Source: Epiperipatus broadwayi
Lineage: Eukaryota > Onychophora > Udeonychophora > Euonychophora > Peripatidae
Assembly (NCBI GenBank): GCA_028023455.1
Contig: JAQFVV010006274.1
Location: forward strand, 1,862,001-1,926,000
Length of the DNA: 64,000 nucleotides
Direction: 5' to 3'
Shown here piece after piece: positions 22,690 to 34,329 of the stretch (position 1 is its first letter; every line of letters starts with the position of its first letter). Both the position numbers and the translations under genes were made by a program. The notes beneath the pieces were generated by a model. It ran no database searches, was not told the DNA's origin, and worked only from the letters and a program-made list of their open reading frames with translations.

Positions 22690-24300
22690 TATCTGATTTT
22701 GATCTATCTTATTGATTGTCTAAAATATGAATGAATATCTGCCTTCCTTTCTTTCCAGGTTCTTTTATAATTAGGATTTTTGTACTAAGATGGTCTACAC
22801 TTGATTATTGGTTCTTTCCTGAAATTAAGATTTGGAACATGGTTGTAGTGGTGTGTCCTTGACAAGTATATAATCAATGATATTCAAAAAATCTACTATT
22901 TTGAAGTTCAGTCTATTGCTGCCTATCATCATGATTTGTATCATTAGAAACATATTGCGTCTAGTTATTCTATTTTTGGAACAGTGGGAATGTCATATGT
23001 ATTCTGAGCTTCAATAATTGTCTATTAAAAAGCTAAGTATAGCTTTTTTCTCCTTTAGTCCTATATTTTTTCTTTGATGTTCTATGCAATAATTAATCCT
23101 TTCTCCACTCTAAGTATACATGATGTTGTGCATAAATAGTCACACAAGGAATTCAATCAGTTTTTCAATTCTCAATTTAGGTGATTACATGTAATGGATA
23201 TTTTCTCTCTGTCATGGATTGAATGGAAAAAGAATGATTTACCTAGTTCTTCCAGAAGGTTCTAGCAAATTTTCACCCACATCTTTTTTGAATGCTTTTA
23301 CCTTTATAATATTCAATATAGCATTAAGGTCTATCTGGCTAATCATTATGTTCTTCTTTGATTCTATTTAGTTTTGTCTCGGGTGCTGTTAATATTAATT
23401 TGCTTATTCCATTATTTGTTTAGTTTCAATATAAACCTCTATTTAAATTTTACACTTATTGTCTAGGTCTTTGTCTCCTCATGTTCTGGGTAATTCTCTC
23501 TCTTTCTTTAATTGCTCAATATTATGCTTTACTTGTTGGATCAAATCACGCCTTACTTTGTCTATTTTATTTGTGATGGGTTTTTTTTAACTTGACAATT
23601 GCATGTTCCACTTGCTTTTGCAGTTCATACTTTTAGCCCTTATCATTTCACTTTTTAAATGTATTTTCCTTAATATTGTTATTCTTCAATATGTTCAACC
23701 TGATTTTTGATGATAATTTCCTTAATCATTATTGGTTTTTTTTTTTTTTTTTTGGGGGGGGGGAGTTGTTTTGATATTTGTACGAGTTTATAATGGGTTC
23801 ATATTTTCTTCTGGAGTTTCATATCAAGTAAAAACTTTATGAATAATATCGTGGAATCATTTGTATATTATTTGACTTTTTCTTCTTCATTCTCTAGTTC
23901 TCTGTTGCATTCATGTAATTTGTATTGAAGATTCTGTTTGACTTCATCATTTTTTGACTGAATATTTTTTATTATGATGGTTAATTCTGCATGATTTTTT
24001 TTCTACTTCATTTTGAACTTGTTTCACCTCCTATTCTAATTTTTTGTTATTTGTGCTTTATATCTATATTTCCATATTTAATTCTTAATATATGGTTTAT
24101 CTCATACTTTTAATCACCTTATGTTTTTTTTATTCTCTTTAGCTCTCATTGTCTTTTTATTCTTTTATCTCATGTTTCTTGTTATCCATTGTTCATTTTA
24201 TTATTGATTTTTTGTTGTTCTTTCATCATCTGTTGTAATATTTTCATCATTCTTTCTTTCCACCCTATTTCTGATTTTGGGCTTTTCATTTTATAGTTTA
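22690..24300 (-). pseudogene. Possible LINE remnant: coiled-coil ORF and endonuclease end
   Basis: Read on the minus strand, 24290-23800 gives Lys/Glu/Gln-rich, coiled-coil-like fragments beginning MKSPKSEIGWKERMMKILQQ. Around 22900-22750 it gives FKIVDFLNIIDYILVKD and, in a shifted frame, SSVDHLSTKILIIKEPG. The latter resembles the IDY and SDH blocks at the end of a LINE endonuclease. Stops are dense throughout. The order, first ORF then endonuclease, fits a minus-strand LINE, but no single segment is decisive. Confidence 0.3.
23736..23763 (+). repeat. T18-G10 homopolymer junction
   Basis: Eighteen T followed by ten G without interruption. It may be real or a sequencing artefact. Confidence 0.9.
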
Positions 24301-25690
24301 TTTTCTATGAACAGTTATTTTATCAAATTTATTATGTAGAAATGAAATGTGATTTTATTATTATAATATAAGAACACTAGAAAAAAAATCATTTAATGTT
24401 GCTTTGCAACATTCTGAAATTATGATAGCTACATTAAATGACAATTGATAAATTCTTTATTTTTCTGGAGATTGTGAATTCTTTATTATAAGATCAGGTT
24501 TTTTTTTTTGAATTGGCATGCTAATTAAATAAATAGTAATATATTTCTTTTAAAATATATTTTATGGTTAACTTGAACATTATTTTCATGAAAGAATCAA
24601 CTCCATTTATATTACAAAGATTATTTTTGAAACATGCTAAGGAAATACAATACAATAGTCTTTATTGAGAGGATATGACTTAAGATAGAATACAGTGGAG
24701 AACTAAAATTAATAGTCTGTCAGAAAATAAAATGTCAAATAATCATACCTTGGGACTAGTACATGATATATGTGGGTGTATTTGTGTTTCATAAATTGGT
24801 TTATTGAGTCATTTGCAGGGTGTTTATTCCTTCTTTTTTTTAATTAATATGGTGATATTCATTTAACAATGGATGCTAATAATATAAGATAAGAAGTTAT
24901 TTGTTTCCTATTCTGTTTAATATTTATTTAGAAGAGTTGCTGAATGAGTTTTCTTTTGAAAAGCATAGAAATAGCCTTGGGAATAGAAAATTATTTTTTT
25001 ATTGTATTTACTGAGAATATTAGAATATTTGTAGATACTATAAATGAACTTACTAAAATGCTAGAAAATTTATAATGAGAATAAATAAATTTAAGCTTAA
25101 ATCAATGTAGAAGGGACAAAAGACTAAAAATGAAGATTGAGCATAAAGTAATAGCATTTTTAAAGATTAAGGTATTGGTTATCTGATGATTGTAATGTTA
25201 TTTTGTGGCTCATTAAAAGTAATTTCTGAAAAAGATTTGTTAATTATTTTATTTGAAGTACCTGAATTAAGATATAGATAGTAGAAAAAATGATGAGAAC
25301 AAACAACGGCATTAGAGATTAAATTTGGAGAGAATAGAAAAGATAGTTAAGATTATGAATAGCAATGTTTAAGTGGGAAAAAGAGTCACTTTCATGATTT
25401 ATTATTATTATTTGTTTTGTTTTTTGAGGAAATTATGAAGAGTAATTAGGTTGGTTCAAGAACAAAGTAGTTATCAAAGATAAATGGCAAAAGATAAAAA
25501 GGAAATAGCTATAAAAGTGTGATAAATTTATCAAGAGATAAAATGATCATGGCAAAGTAGTTTGGTTTAGTGGTTGTGATCTTTTTTTAGCAGATAACTA
25601 TTAATAATGGTGATTTTACATAGTGAATGTTATCATCAAATAATGAAGTAATGAAAATCCATTGTGCTGCTTTTTTTTAACAATAAATTT
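24301..25690 (+). other. AT-rich DNA, possible LINE reverse transcriptase tail
   Basis: Around 24950-25400 the + strand gives INELTKMLENL, MKIEHKVIAFLKIKVLVI and similar pieces, reminiscent of the region after the YADD box in RTE-like LINEs. The resemblance is weak. The rest of the stretch is unassigned. Confidence 0.25.
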
Positions 25691-26040
25691 ATAATAAAGT
25701 AATATGAGTATCAATATATAACAGTGATTACAAAATGTATATATATAATTTTACAGAAAAGCTTTTTTCAGCATATAATTTTATGTCTTTTTCAATGTCA
25801 AATATTAGTTGTTTTAACTATTAATATATTATTGCATAAAGAGTGATATTTGTTTTATAATAGAAATAAAAATTATAATAGCTAAAATAAAATTTGAATA
25901 ACAAAATTATGATACAGCAATCCAGATTGTTAGAAATGCCATAAAGATTGAGATAAATTAATTATATAATATAACAGATAGTTTGGATAAAAAAACTTAC
26001 TTTATATAACTTTATATATATACTATATTATTATATAGTT

Positions 26041-26547
26041 TTCCATTTATTTTTAATTGACCAATTCAAACTTTTATGCATATTCATACAAATATCTTTG
26101 TTATGCCCAGTATTATTTTTTTTCATTTTTTTTTGTCTTTGTTTTGGATTTTTAATTTAATTTAAAAGTTTAATATTTTTATAGCATCTATTCTATATCC
26201 ATATGTTAAGTAGTGAATATATAAAGTAGACTTCTATTATTTGTGTTATAATGTGTTTTTTTCCTCTTTCATCTGTTTCTTTGTATGTCCATAGTAAATC
26301 ATATTATAAAAGTCATAGTTTTATATGATTATTTTTTTATATTTGTATTCTCTTTTATTTTACAAGTTCATATTAATTTTTAATTAACTGCTGCTATCTT
26401 TTGTACACATACTTGTTGTGAGTCTATAGGAATTTTTTCTTAATTTATCCTCTTTAATAAAATGATTTAATATAATTTTGTTAGCATTATTTAAATGAAT
26501 TTCTACATGTATAATTTGATCTTCAAATTTTCCTTTTGTTAACTTAA
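26041..26547 (-). pseudogene. PLE fragment, distal part of the minus copy
   Basis: On the minus strand, LTKGKFEDQIIHVEIHLNNA, then ILNHFIKEDKLRKNS, correspond to the post-YVDD segment of this PLE family. The upstream residues in the same open frame (QNCIFIKNMDWYLGISENSQ) belong to the arm of the neighbouring inserted element, so the frame is a chimera across an insertion junction. Sequence 25700-26080 is the matching 3' region. Confidence 0.65.
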
Positions 26548-28825
26548 TGGGTACTTGTGAGTTTTCAGAAATACCAAGATACCAGTCCATATTTTTGATA
26601 AATATACAGTTTTGAGAGCTTACCAAGCCCATATTTCATTAACAATCTTCCGATATTTACGAAATTAATGTTAAATTTTAAAAAAATTAATAAATTCTGA
26701 TAAATTTCATTAACAATCTTTAACACTTTCATGGATCATTTTTATTATTGGTCAAGTCACAAACTCTTTGATAGAAATATTTTCATCTTTTAATATATAT
26801 TAATTTTAGTTTCGTTTTCAAAAAGTATATTAATTATTTGTAATGTTAGGAAAGTAAACGAAAGTTATTTCAAAAATATATTTTTATTTGTATTTTATAG
26901 AAATATTCAAAAGCGTAAAAATCAAAGAAAACATTATGAGCAAATTAGAAGCAATGTAAATGTCATTTAAATCCCTCCCAGATTTGCCATTACGAATTTT
27001 TTAGGAAAAATCTTAACGTTTTTCTCAAAATAATTATACTTTCAGCATGTTATTAAAAAAATACACCAAAAATACATTATAATGCCAGAAAAATATTCTA
27101 AAACATTAATCTTTGTTTGAAAATCAAATAAACAGCTTGGAGCAATCTAAACTCTTGACAAGATATCAAAAATTGGTGCTACGGCTGGTTTCTTTTTCAA
27201 TTTACAATCATGTAAAGTATACAATTTTTTAATAAAACCTTACTACTTTTGTAAAATAACTATATTTTTATTAGAAATATTAGATTTTATGAAAATTATT
27301 TATAATATGTACGAAAAATAATAAAAAAACACTCTAAAACATGTATTTCATTTTCAGCGGTGAAAAAATATTTATCGAAATCATCAGCCAATAAGAATTG
27401 AGAATAGATTATCCAACCAATCAGAACTGGCCTTCTTCTTTTGTAAATTAAAACACTCCTAGTATTGATTTTTTACTTGTAAAATAATTCAAGAGAGGGC
27501 AGCATCTTACAGGCCTTTCTAAGCTTAAAATCAAGCATATATTCATCATTGTAGCTCATAAAATGGCTGAGTTAGAGCAATCTAAAGGTGACAACGCAAA
27601 TTCGCATTTCGGGCTATTAAAGAATTAATTCAATTTTGTTTTTTTACTTTCCCCAAAAATGTTTACAAAACGAATGGATGGCCTCAAATTTCCCGATGCT
27701 GTGTTTGTTTTGTTAAATTAAAAGTAATAAATTCCTATAAATTTAATTGACAACCGTTATTTCATTTTTTTTTTTATTTACTTCTGGAAGATGTGTTAGT
27801 TGCATTTACAAAAATGAATGGAGGGCTTATAGTCTCCCAAAGATATCTTATTTACATTTACAAAAAATTAACCCCCCCCAAAAAAAATATATATAAATAC
27901 AATATTTACAGTTTATTACTGTCTGCAATCTCTGAAAAATGTCTTTGTTACAATTACAAAAAATGCACCAAAAAAAAACTATTATAAATACAATATTTAC
28001 AGTTTATTCATGTTGTCATCATGCAATCCATAATGGCTTCCAAAATCAATACAAATGTTCCAAGGAGCTAATTACTCCCGAAAATCTTAATTGTTAAATT
28101 AACAAAAAATATATATATACTGTCAAATTTTAAAAAAAGTAATAAATTTCATAAAGAATATTTATTTATTTCAATTTTTAAAAAAATTATATTACAACAT
28201 GGAAGCGACAAGATGCTCTTAACATTATTGAAACTTTCAGTTCTGTACATTTCTTTTTGGCCACAGTACAATAATGATCAAAATTTGGGATTTTCCTGTC
28301 ACCGAACAGGATGCAGTGTAATATTTCCAAAGGTAAGGAATACTACCCACCAGAAAAGTGTGCATTAATTGTCATGATATGAAAATAAAAAACACCAGAT
28401 AAACATTCAACAACACCTGGATTCCTGTTTAACAGAATTTATGTGGCGTCAACTGCAACAACAAGATTCATTTGTAGCAATTTTGGAAGCTATTGGGGAT
28501 TTCAAGCTGGTGCCATGAATAAACTGTAATTATTGTATATATCTATTTGATTTTTTAAACATAACTTGGGAGGTTGTAGGCCTTCCACTCATTTTTTGTA
28601 TATGTAATTAACCCATCTTCGAGAAATAAATAAAAAAAATTGATTAAAGATTGTCAATTAAATTTATTGGAATTTATTTCTTTTTTTAAAATTTAACATT
28701 AATTTTGCAAATGTCGGAAGATTGCTAATGAAATACAGGCTGTCATCTTCGTAAGCCCTTGAAACTGTATATTTATCATCAATACAAACTACAATTTTGG
28801 TATTCCTAAAAACTCACAAGTTCCA
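26548..28825. mobile_element. 2.3-kb inverted-repeat element nested in the PLE
   Basis: Arms of about 180 bp (26548-26725 and 28640-28825) are inverted copies with roughly 80-85 percent identity by eye. Both carry ACTTGTGAG near the outside, AATATACAGTTTT or its equivalent, CAATCTTCCGA and AATGTTAAATTTTAAAAAAA. A third, partial copy of the subterminal sequence is at 27718-27850, facing 28545-28685. Inside is a short transposase-like remnant. Outer flanks share TTAA, which may be the target, but this is not certain. Confidence 0.65.
28280..28512 (+). pseudogene. Merlin/IS1595-like transposase remnant, middle deleted
   Basis: One frame gives WDFPVTEQDAV, YFQR, then GILPTRKVCINCHDMKI. This resembles the N-terminal segment of Merlin transposases, which has a GIL(P) block and a Cys-x2-Cys/His pair. 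After a frame change comes CLTEFMWRQLQQQDSFVAI, which resembles the C-terminal EFLWRR segment of the Merlin at 36.3 kb. The catalytic centre between them is missing. This suggests an internally deleted derivative mobilised by another copy. The match is short and by eye only. Confidence 0.45.
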
Positions 28826-28959
28826 TTTAATGTTATACATTTTATTATTAAAATTATTATAAATATTATTCATAGTTCATTTATTATCAAAAGTATTAAA
28901 GTATAATATGTCATACTTAGCATAATGTATAATTTTTTATTACTTTGTTTTTTTTTTTA

Positions 28960-29820
28960 TAATTATAATACTTTCTTATTCATTTACGAATAATGATATT
29001 AATCTACCAATTGCACAACCACAACTTATCCTTTATGCATATTCCAAAATTCAATATTGTATTCAAAATATAATCTAATATGTATCAATGTTAAACCTTT
29101 TTTTATAATATTTATTGTTTGTTTTATGTTTATATTGATGTAATTTTTTGATATTTGTATACTTTTAATAAAGTCTTGGAATAATTGGATACATTTTTTC
29201 TATATCCATTGTAAAAATACTTTGGTTTTTAGTTAATTTTATATTGTTTAATTTGTTTATAATATTATCTGTATTTTTAATAGAAAATTCTTTATATCTT
29301 TTAATATTTGTTAATCATTTATTTAAATATTTACAGAATTTTTGTAAAATAAAATCACTAAAATTAAATAATAATTTCAATGGAGTATTACATTTATGAA
29401 TTTTAAACTTCTGTAAAAGGATATGGATTTTCATAAGAAGGATATAATAATTTATATTGATTTATATTTATAAACTTTTATTTTATTAAGCAGTTTTATA
29501 TAATTTGTTTTTATTGTAGTAGGGAGGATTTTACTATATTCTTTTTTATTTATTTTATATTTTACTTTAGCTATAAAATCATGTTAATATACAATAATAA
29601 ATCTATTGCCTTTATCTTCTTTACATATTGTAATTTTTACAATATTAGAGATATTCTTAATGACTTTAATAAGTTTTCTTATCTGTTTATGGCTCGCATA
29701 TTATATTGGAGCATTATAAGTTATCAGGATTTGGACTTGTTTAAAAAGTAATCTTAATTCGTTAGAAATTGAAAAGGTAGAACAATTAACTAGCTATATA
29801 TATATATCGAAAAAGTTGAA
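28960..29820 (-). pseudogene. PLE reverse transcriptase N-terminal part, minus copy
   Basis: On the minus strand this gives IVKITICKEDKGNRFIIVY and later FTMDIEKMYPIIPRLY, the latter fitting the first catalytic Asp block of a reverse transcriptase. NEFWNMHKG follows near 29050. The same blocks occur in the + copy at 30240-30640, except that the region around FTMDIEKMYPIIP is deleted there. Stops and frameshifts are present. Confidence 0.65.
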
Positions 29821-29869
29821 GGATAATTAACTTATTTAAATAATTGGAAAATATGCAAAAATTACTATT

Positions 29870-31560
29870 AAAAATAATAAGATATTAATTAAGTGAAAAT
29901 TTAAAATACATTTTTTCTAGATGAAAAATATGCAATTTTAAATAATATTTGTAAATTCAAAGTTTTTAATGAAGATATTATAGGGTCATTAACAAAAATA
30001 AATGTGGGGAGATTTCAATGCATTTTTATATAACTATAGGAGTAAATGGAATAATTGTATAACTTAACGAAATGTTTTACTAAGTAAAGGACCGTTATTT
30101 ATACCTTTCATTGATGAAGATATTATAAGGAGATTATTGCAGATAACCAATTAGCCAATATCTCAGTAGATGTTAAAAACAAAATAAATTGTTTGCTAAA
30201 TAAACGTTTATATGAAAAGAAAGTTAGAAATAAAAACTATAAATATAGAAGAGTTATTAAAGATATTATGAATATGTGTAATGTTGAAAAATTTACTATA
30301 TGTAAAAAAGATAAAGGCAATAGATATTTTATTGTGTATTATCAATATTATATAGATAGAATAGAATATGAAATAAATAAAATAAGGATATAATACTCTA
30401 GTATTACAATAAAAAATAAATTATTGCTTCCTTTTTTTCTTTTTTATGAAAACACATATCTTTTTATAAAAGTTAAAAATCATAAAGTTAATATTCCATT
30501 GAAATTATTATATAATTTTAGTGATTTTATTTTACAGAAATTCGTAAATATTTGAAAATAAATGGATAATGAGTATTATAGTATTCCAAGAATTAAAAGT
30601 TACAAATAATTATAATGAATTTTGGAATATACATAAAGGATGGGTTGTATAATTAATAGGTTAATGCCATCAATATTTATAAATTAGAAAGTATTATAAT
30701 TTTTAAAAAAAGTCAAATAATAAATTTACAAAAGTAGAATTTAAAGATAAAATTAAATATTTAGATGCAGAAATTCATGTAGATAATGCTAACAAAAGTA
30801 TATTAAAATATTTTATTAAAGAAGATATAAAAAAATAATTCCTATAGGTTCACAACACTTACAAAAAATCGTAATTAAAGTGTTAAATATAGAAATGATA
30901 AATATAATATAGATAAAAGTGTAACTAATTTACAAAATAAACAGTGGATGTAAACCTAAAAATATTAAACTTATATTTTTTAATTGTAACAAATCTATAT
31001 TAAATAATAATATTTCTATGAAAAATGATTATAATGATAGTACTAACAATAATTCAAATTAAAAAATTAATCAAAACTTTAATTTTATCCTAAAATTTAT
31101 AATACATTAATAAAAAACAAAAATTATATTGATAAAGAATTTTAGAAATATTCGATGGTCAAATAGTAAAAGTCTTAAAAATTTAATATGAAATTATAAA
31201 ATAAAAAATAACATATAAGAAAGGAATTATGTATAAAATTAATAGTGACATTTGTAACATGATTACTATGGATATATCAAGAAATGGATGAAATAGCCAA
31301 AGAATGTAACAGTGCTATTAGTAGAAGAAATAATATCTGTTTTTTACATTTAGTACTTAACATATGGATATATAAAATAGATGCTATAAAAATATTAAAC
31401 AGCTTAATTACATTAAAAATTCAAAAAGAAGACAAATATATGAAACAAATTATATTGGGCATAACAAAAATAATTGTATGAATATATATATAAAACTCCA
31501 GCAAATTTAATCAATAACTGGTCATGTAAAAACAAAAGGAAATTTATATAAGATAGTATT
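29870..31560 (+). pseudogene. PLE reverse transcriptase and endonuclease remnant, + copy
   Basis: Recognisable segments are KKVRNKNYKYRRVIKD then FTICKKDKGNRYFIVY (30193-30393), FKDKIKYLDAEIHVDNANKS (about 30740-30800), YKKGIMYKINSDICNM (about 31212) and KECNSAISRRN (31284-31481). They line up with the element at 7-8 kb. The YVDD region is missing: at about 30680-30715 the sequence jumps from the INELE-equivalent part to the FTKVEF-equivalent part. The first catalytic region is also deleted, so this copy could not encode an active enzyme. Confidence 0.7.
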
Positions 31561-31800
31561 ATAGAGTTGTATAAAATATGTTTTTATCCAAACTATGTAT
31601 TTATGGTTTATTATTATTGTTATTTCTATTATAAAATGATAGTTTTTGTTTTGTGTACAATAATATATTAAAGGTTAAAACAAATACATTTAATATTGAA
31701 AAATGCATAAAATTATGAGACAAAAAAGGCTTTTCTATATAATTATATATATGTATTGCTGTTTTATATTGATGTTTATATTATTTTATTGTAGAATGTA

Positions 31801-32831
31801 ATGTATTTTTATATTTGTATTATTCCTTACAATGTGTATTAAATAAAATGCTAATAGCATAATAGTAACACCTGTCTTAATGTTAAGCAAATAGAAAGAA
31901 TAAAGTTAGAAAATACTTTGATCTGTGAAAAACTATTTGAGTAATTGGGTATTGATTTTCTAGATAAGATTTTGTGTGTGTGTGTTGTAATAATTTAATA
32001 TAAATTATTAAAATTCATTGCATGCAAGTATTAATTATTATGTTTTATTTAGAATGATTTGAATATTTGTGATAATTAAAAGTAAAAAATAACTTGTTCA
32101 ATAAATTAATACCTAAAATATATGAATATAAAGAGATATGTGTTTATTTGAAACTGTTTTTTTTTTTGTATTGATTACTATAATGTGAGTAATTTTAAAT
32201 TGAAAATTCATCTTAATTTTTTTGCTAGTTTATGTTAGATATGCAAGAAATCATTTTAAGAATGTGGTATTTTATATGAGTTAATAGATATATGAAAAGG
32301 CTACATTTTAAAATTCGAATCCTGGGCGATATACCTTAGATTTGTGCTGTGAAATTTTTCTAAATTTTTGGCTTATATTAAAACGGTTTTCTATTTTAAT
32401 AGTATCTGCATCTTAATCATATAAAGAACTCATTAAATATGTTTATTTTGTAATGGAAAATTTGAAGTTTTAAGAATAAGTTGTGTTATAGTATGGCAAG
32501 TAATAGCAAACTATCTCCAATTATGGGTTAATGTTATTTATTTGTTTGTGTAACCTTAATGTCAAGCTACATCAACTTGCCCTTGGACAAAGAATTTAAA
32601 GTACTATTTGAAGTTTTACACCATACTTTTTTAATAAAATTCTGAAGCAGGTTTTTTTTAAAATTTTAATTATTTTTCGTTAAGTCCCACTACTTCTTTT
32701 GTCATTATATTATTTATATATATATAGGTCATTTTTATTTATTTAATATAACTGTTTGTTAACAACTTTTGTTGCTTTAAGATTGGAAAACAGAACAGAA
32801 ATTTTTAAAATGACACTTTTTTTTCATATAG
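31801..32831. other. Intron end, no gene
   Basis: AT-rich. A B-box-like TTCGAATCC at about 32315-32323 could be the trace of a tRNA-derived SINE. The stretch ends at the acceptor of the second UBR exon. Confidence 0.4.
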
Positions 32832-32909
32832 TTATCCTCTTGCAGTGAATCAGCTTGTTGCACTACCTTCTGATTACAGTGAGCTTATTAATAAGGCATC
32901 AGTATTTAC
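32832..32909 (+). CDS. UBR1/2-like exon, LPSDYSELIN segment
   Basis: A 78-base exon between an acceptor ending TTTTTTTTCATATAG and the donor GTAAGT. It supplies one base to finish the split codon (AG+T, Ser), then 25 residues containing LPSDYSELINKAS, then leaves AC for the next exon. LP.DYS.LIN is a well conserved UBR1/UBR2 motif immediately upstream of the C-terminal zinc-binding block. The phase is the same as in both neighbouring exons. There are no stops or frame disruptions, which contrasts with every transposon-derived frame around it. Confidence 0.9.
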
Positions 32910-33185
32910 GTAAGTTCTATTTATTTACTAGAATCTAATTATTTATTTAAATGTAAATGTTAAAATTATAGAATCAGTTGTTATTAAAAAATCTTCAAGA
33001 AATATCATGTTGTTTTTTTAATATTAACACCAGTTGGTCTGACAAGCTGAATTGCTATGATTATGATTTCCCCCAGATCGATAGCAGTGCTCAGCAAATT
33101 ATTTCTTTAATTATCTAACAGAATGTAATATTTTTTTTGTACTAAGCTTATTAACGTTATTCATAGAATTATACTATATATTATA

Positions 33186-33778
33186 ATGGAACCGCTGGGT
33201 ACACCATACGACGACATGAATACGACTAAGTAGTTGGATGATTTGAATGAAATGTGTCAACCAACCTACAACAAGTCCTATCCAAAATCTATGATTCAAT
33301 GGCACATTTGGACACATCCGATGTTACTGAATCAGGAATGGCATATAACAAAGGGAGCGCATCTCACTACTATTAGACCTAGGTCTTCAAATAGGATGCT
33401 ACAGATCCCACAACGAATTGCCCAGTTCCAAGTCATATCTACTTTCAATATACTAACTTATAATTTACTTAAAATATTTCAATATGATCTAGACGAATGC
33501 ATATTCATTACATCTCCGTTTTTAGGCCCCATTACACCGTGGAATTTGAATTCAGGGAGTTCTTGCAGTCAGCTCTTTTCAGGGATGGAATTACTCAATT
33601 ATTAACCAAATATGCCTATATTTAAGCATAGATATAGGAAAATACTGATGATGATCAATTATTTATAAGAGCAATACATAATGATGATGGTCAAACAGAG
33701 ATCAAATTAGTTTTAAAAAAACTTAATACATTTATTAACAACATATATAATAAATATTTACAAGCAAAAAATAATTAA
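33186..33778 (+). pseudogene. Intronless pseudogene of an unrecognised protein
   Basis: From an ATG at 33186 the frame reads MEPLGTPYDDMNTT, then a stop, then WLDDLNEMCQ-like sequence. After frameshifts it continues with DSMAHLDTSDVTESGMAYN, then VEFEFREFLQSALFRDGITQ, and after three stops NTDDDQLFIRAIHNDDGQTE followed by an LKKLNTFINNIYNKY segment to a TAA at 33776-33778. The amino acid texture is that of a normal acidic, soluble cellular protein of about 190 residues rather than a transposase. The lack of introns and an A-rich stretch about 130 bases downstream suggest a processed pseudogene. I do not recognise the parent gene. Confidence 0.45.
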
Positions 33779-34137
33779 ATATTTGGTTATCAAGAATATT
33801 TTTCTATCATTTGGCTGGCTTCACACAACAGAAACAAAATAATTTGAAGTACATTATATACAAAATTATATTATATTATATTATTCATTAAATGTATACA
33901 TAAAACAAAAAAAAAATCAAAATGAGAATCCACTAATTCTAAAATTACCCCATTAATATATTTATATCTATTTTTTTTTATTAAAAATGTATATATAGCC
34001 CCACTCCCATCTATATGTGTGTGTAAGTCATAGTAAAAATTATTGACAGATACGAAAAGACCATTCACTCAGTGAGTTAATTGTACTCAGAAGTAAAACA
34101 GAATTACAAGTAAATATTATTAAAACTTATTAGTAAA

Positions 34138-34145
34138 CAAAATAG
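34138..34145 (+). repeat. Merlin target site duplication, left
   Basis: CAAAATAG, identical to 37723-37730. Confidence 0.95.
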
Positions 34146-34192
34146 GGTTGTCATCTGATCCTTCGTGTTAGCCGCTAGAGGCGCGATTTCTA
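34146..34192 (+). repeat. Merlin left terminal inverted repeat
   Basis: It begins GGTTGTCATCTGATCCTTCG and includes GTTAGCCGCTAGAGGCGCG. It is a perfect reverse complement of 37676-37722. Confidence 0.95.
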
Positions 34193-34329
34193 ATCAAAAA
34201 CACATTAATATAATGTTTCCGGGCCAGCGATTTTCTATTAATATTGTTTTTTTTTTTGTTTGTTTACAAAGTTTACTTTCTTTCGTTTCAGAATAATTTT
34301 TCCCAAATAATATTTTTGACGATGGTATA

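Larger units (their letters stand above)
25700..31800. mobile_element. Head-to-head pair of Penelope-like elements with nested insertion
   Basis: Two copies of the PLE family seen at 7-8 kb lie with their 5' sides facing each other near 29820-29870. The + copy runs to about 31790. The minus copy runs from about 29820 to 25700 but is split by an inverted-repeat insertion at 26548-28825. Outer ends (25700-26080 and 31500-31790) are inverted relatives of each other. Both copies are dead. The arrangement gives an imperfect inverted repeat spanning about 6 kb. Confidence 0.7.

Noticed and set aside
33234-33605. 123-codon frame taken at face value
   Set aside because: Better protein-like sequence is found by following two frames across the region, so this frame is a partial and shifted reading of a pseudogene.
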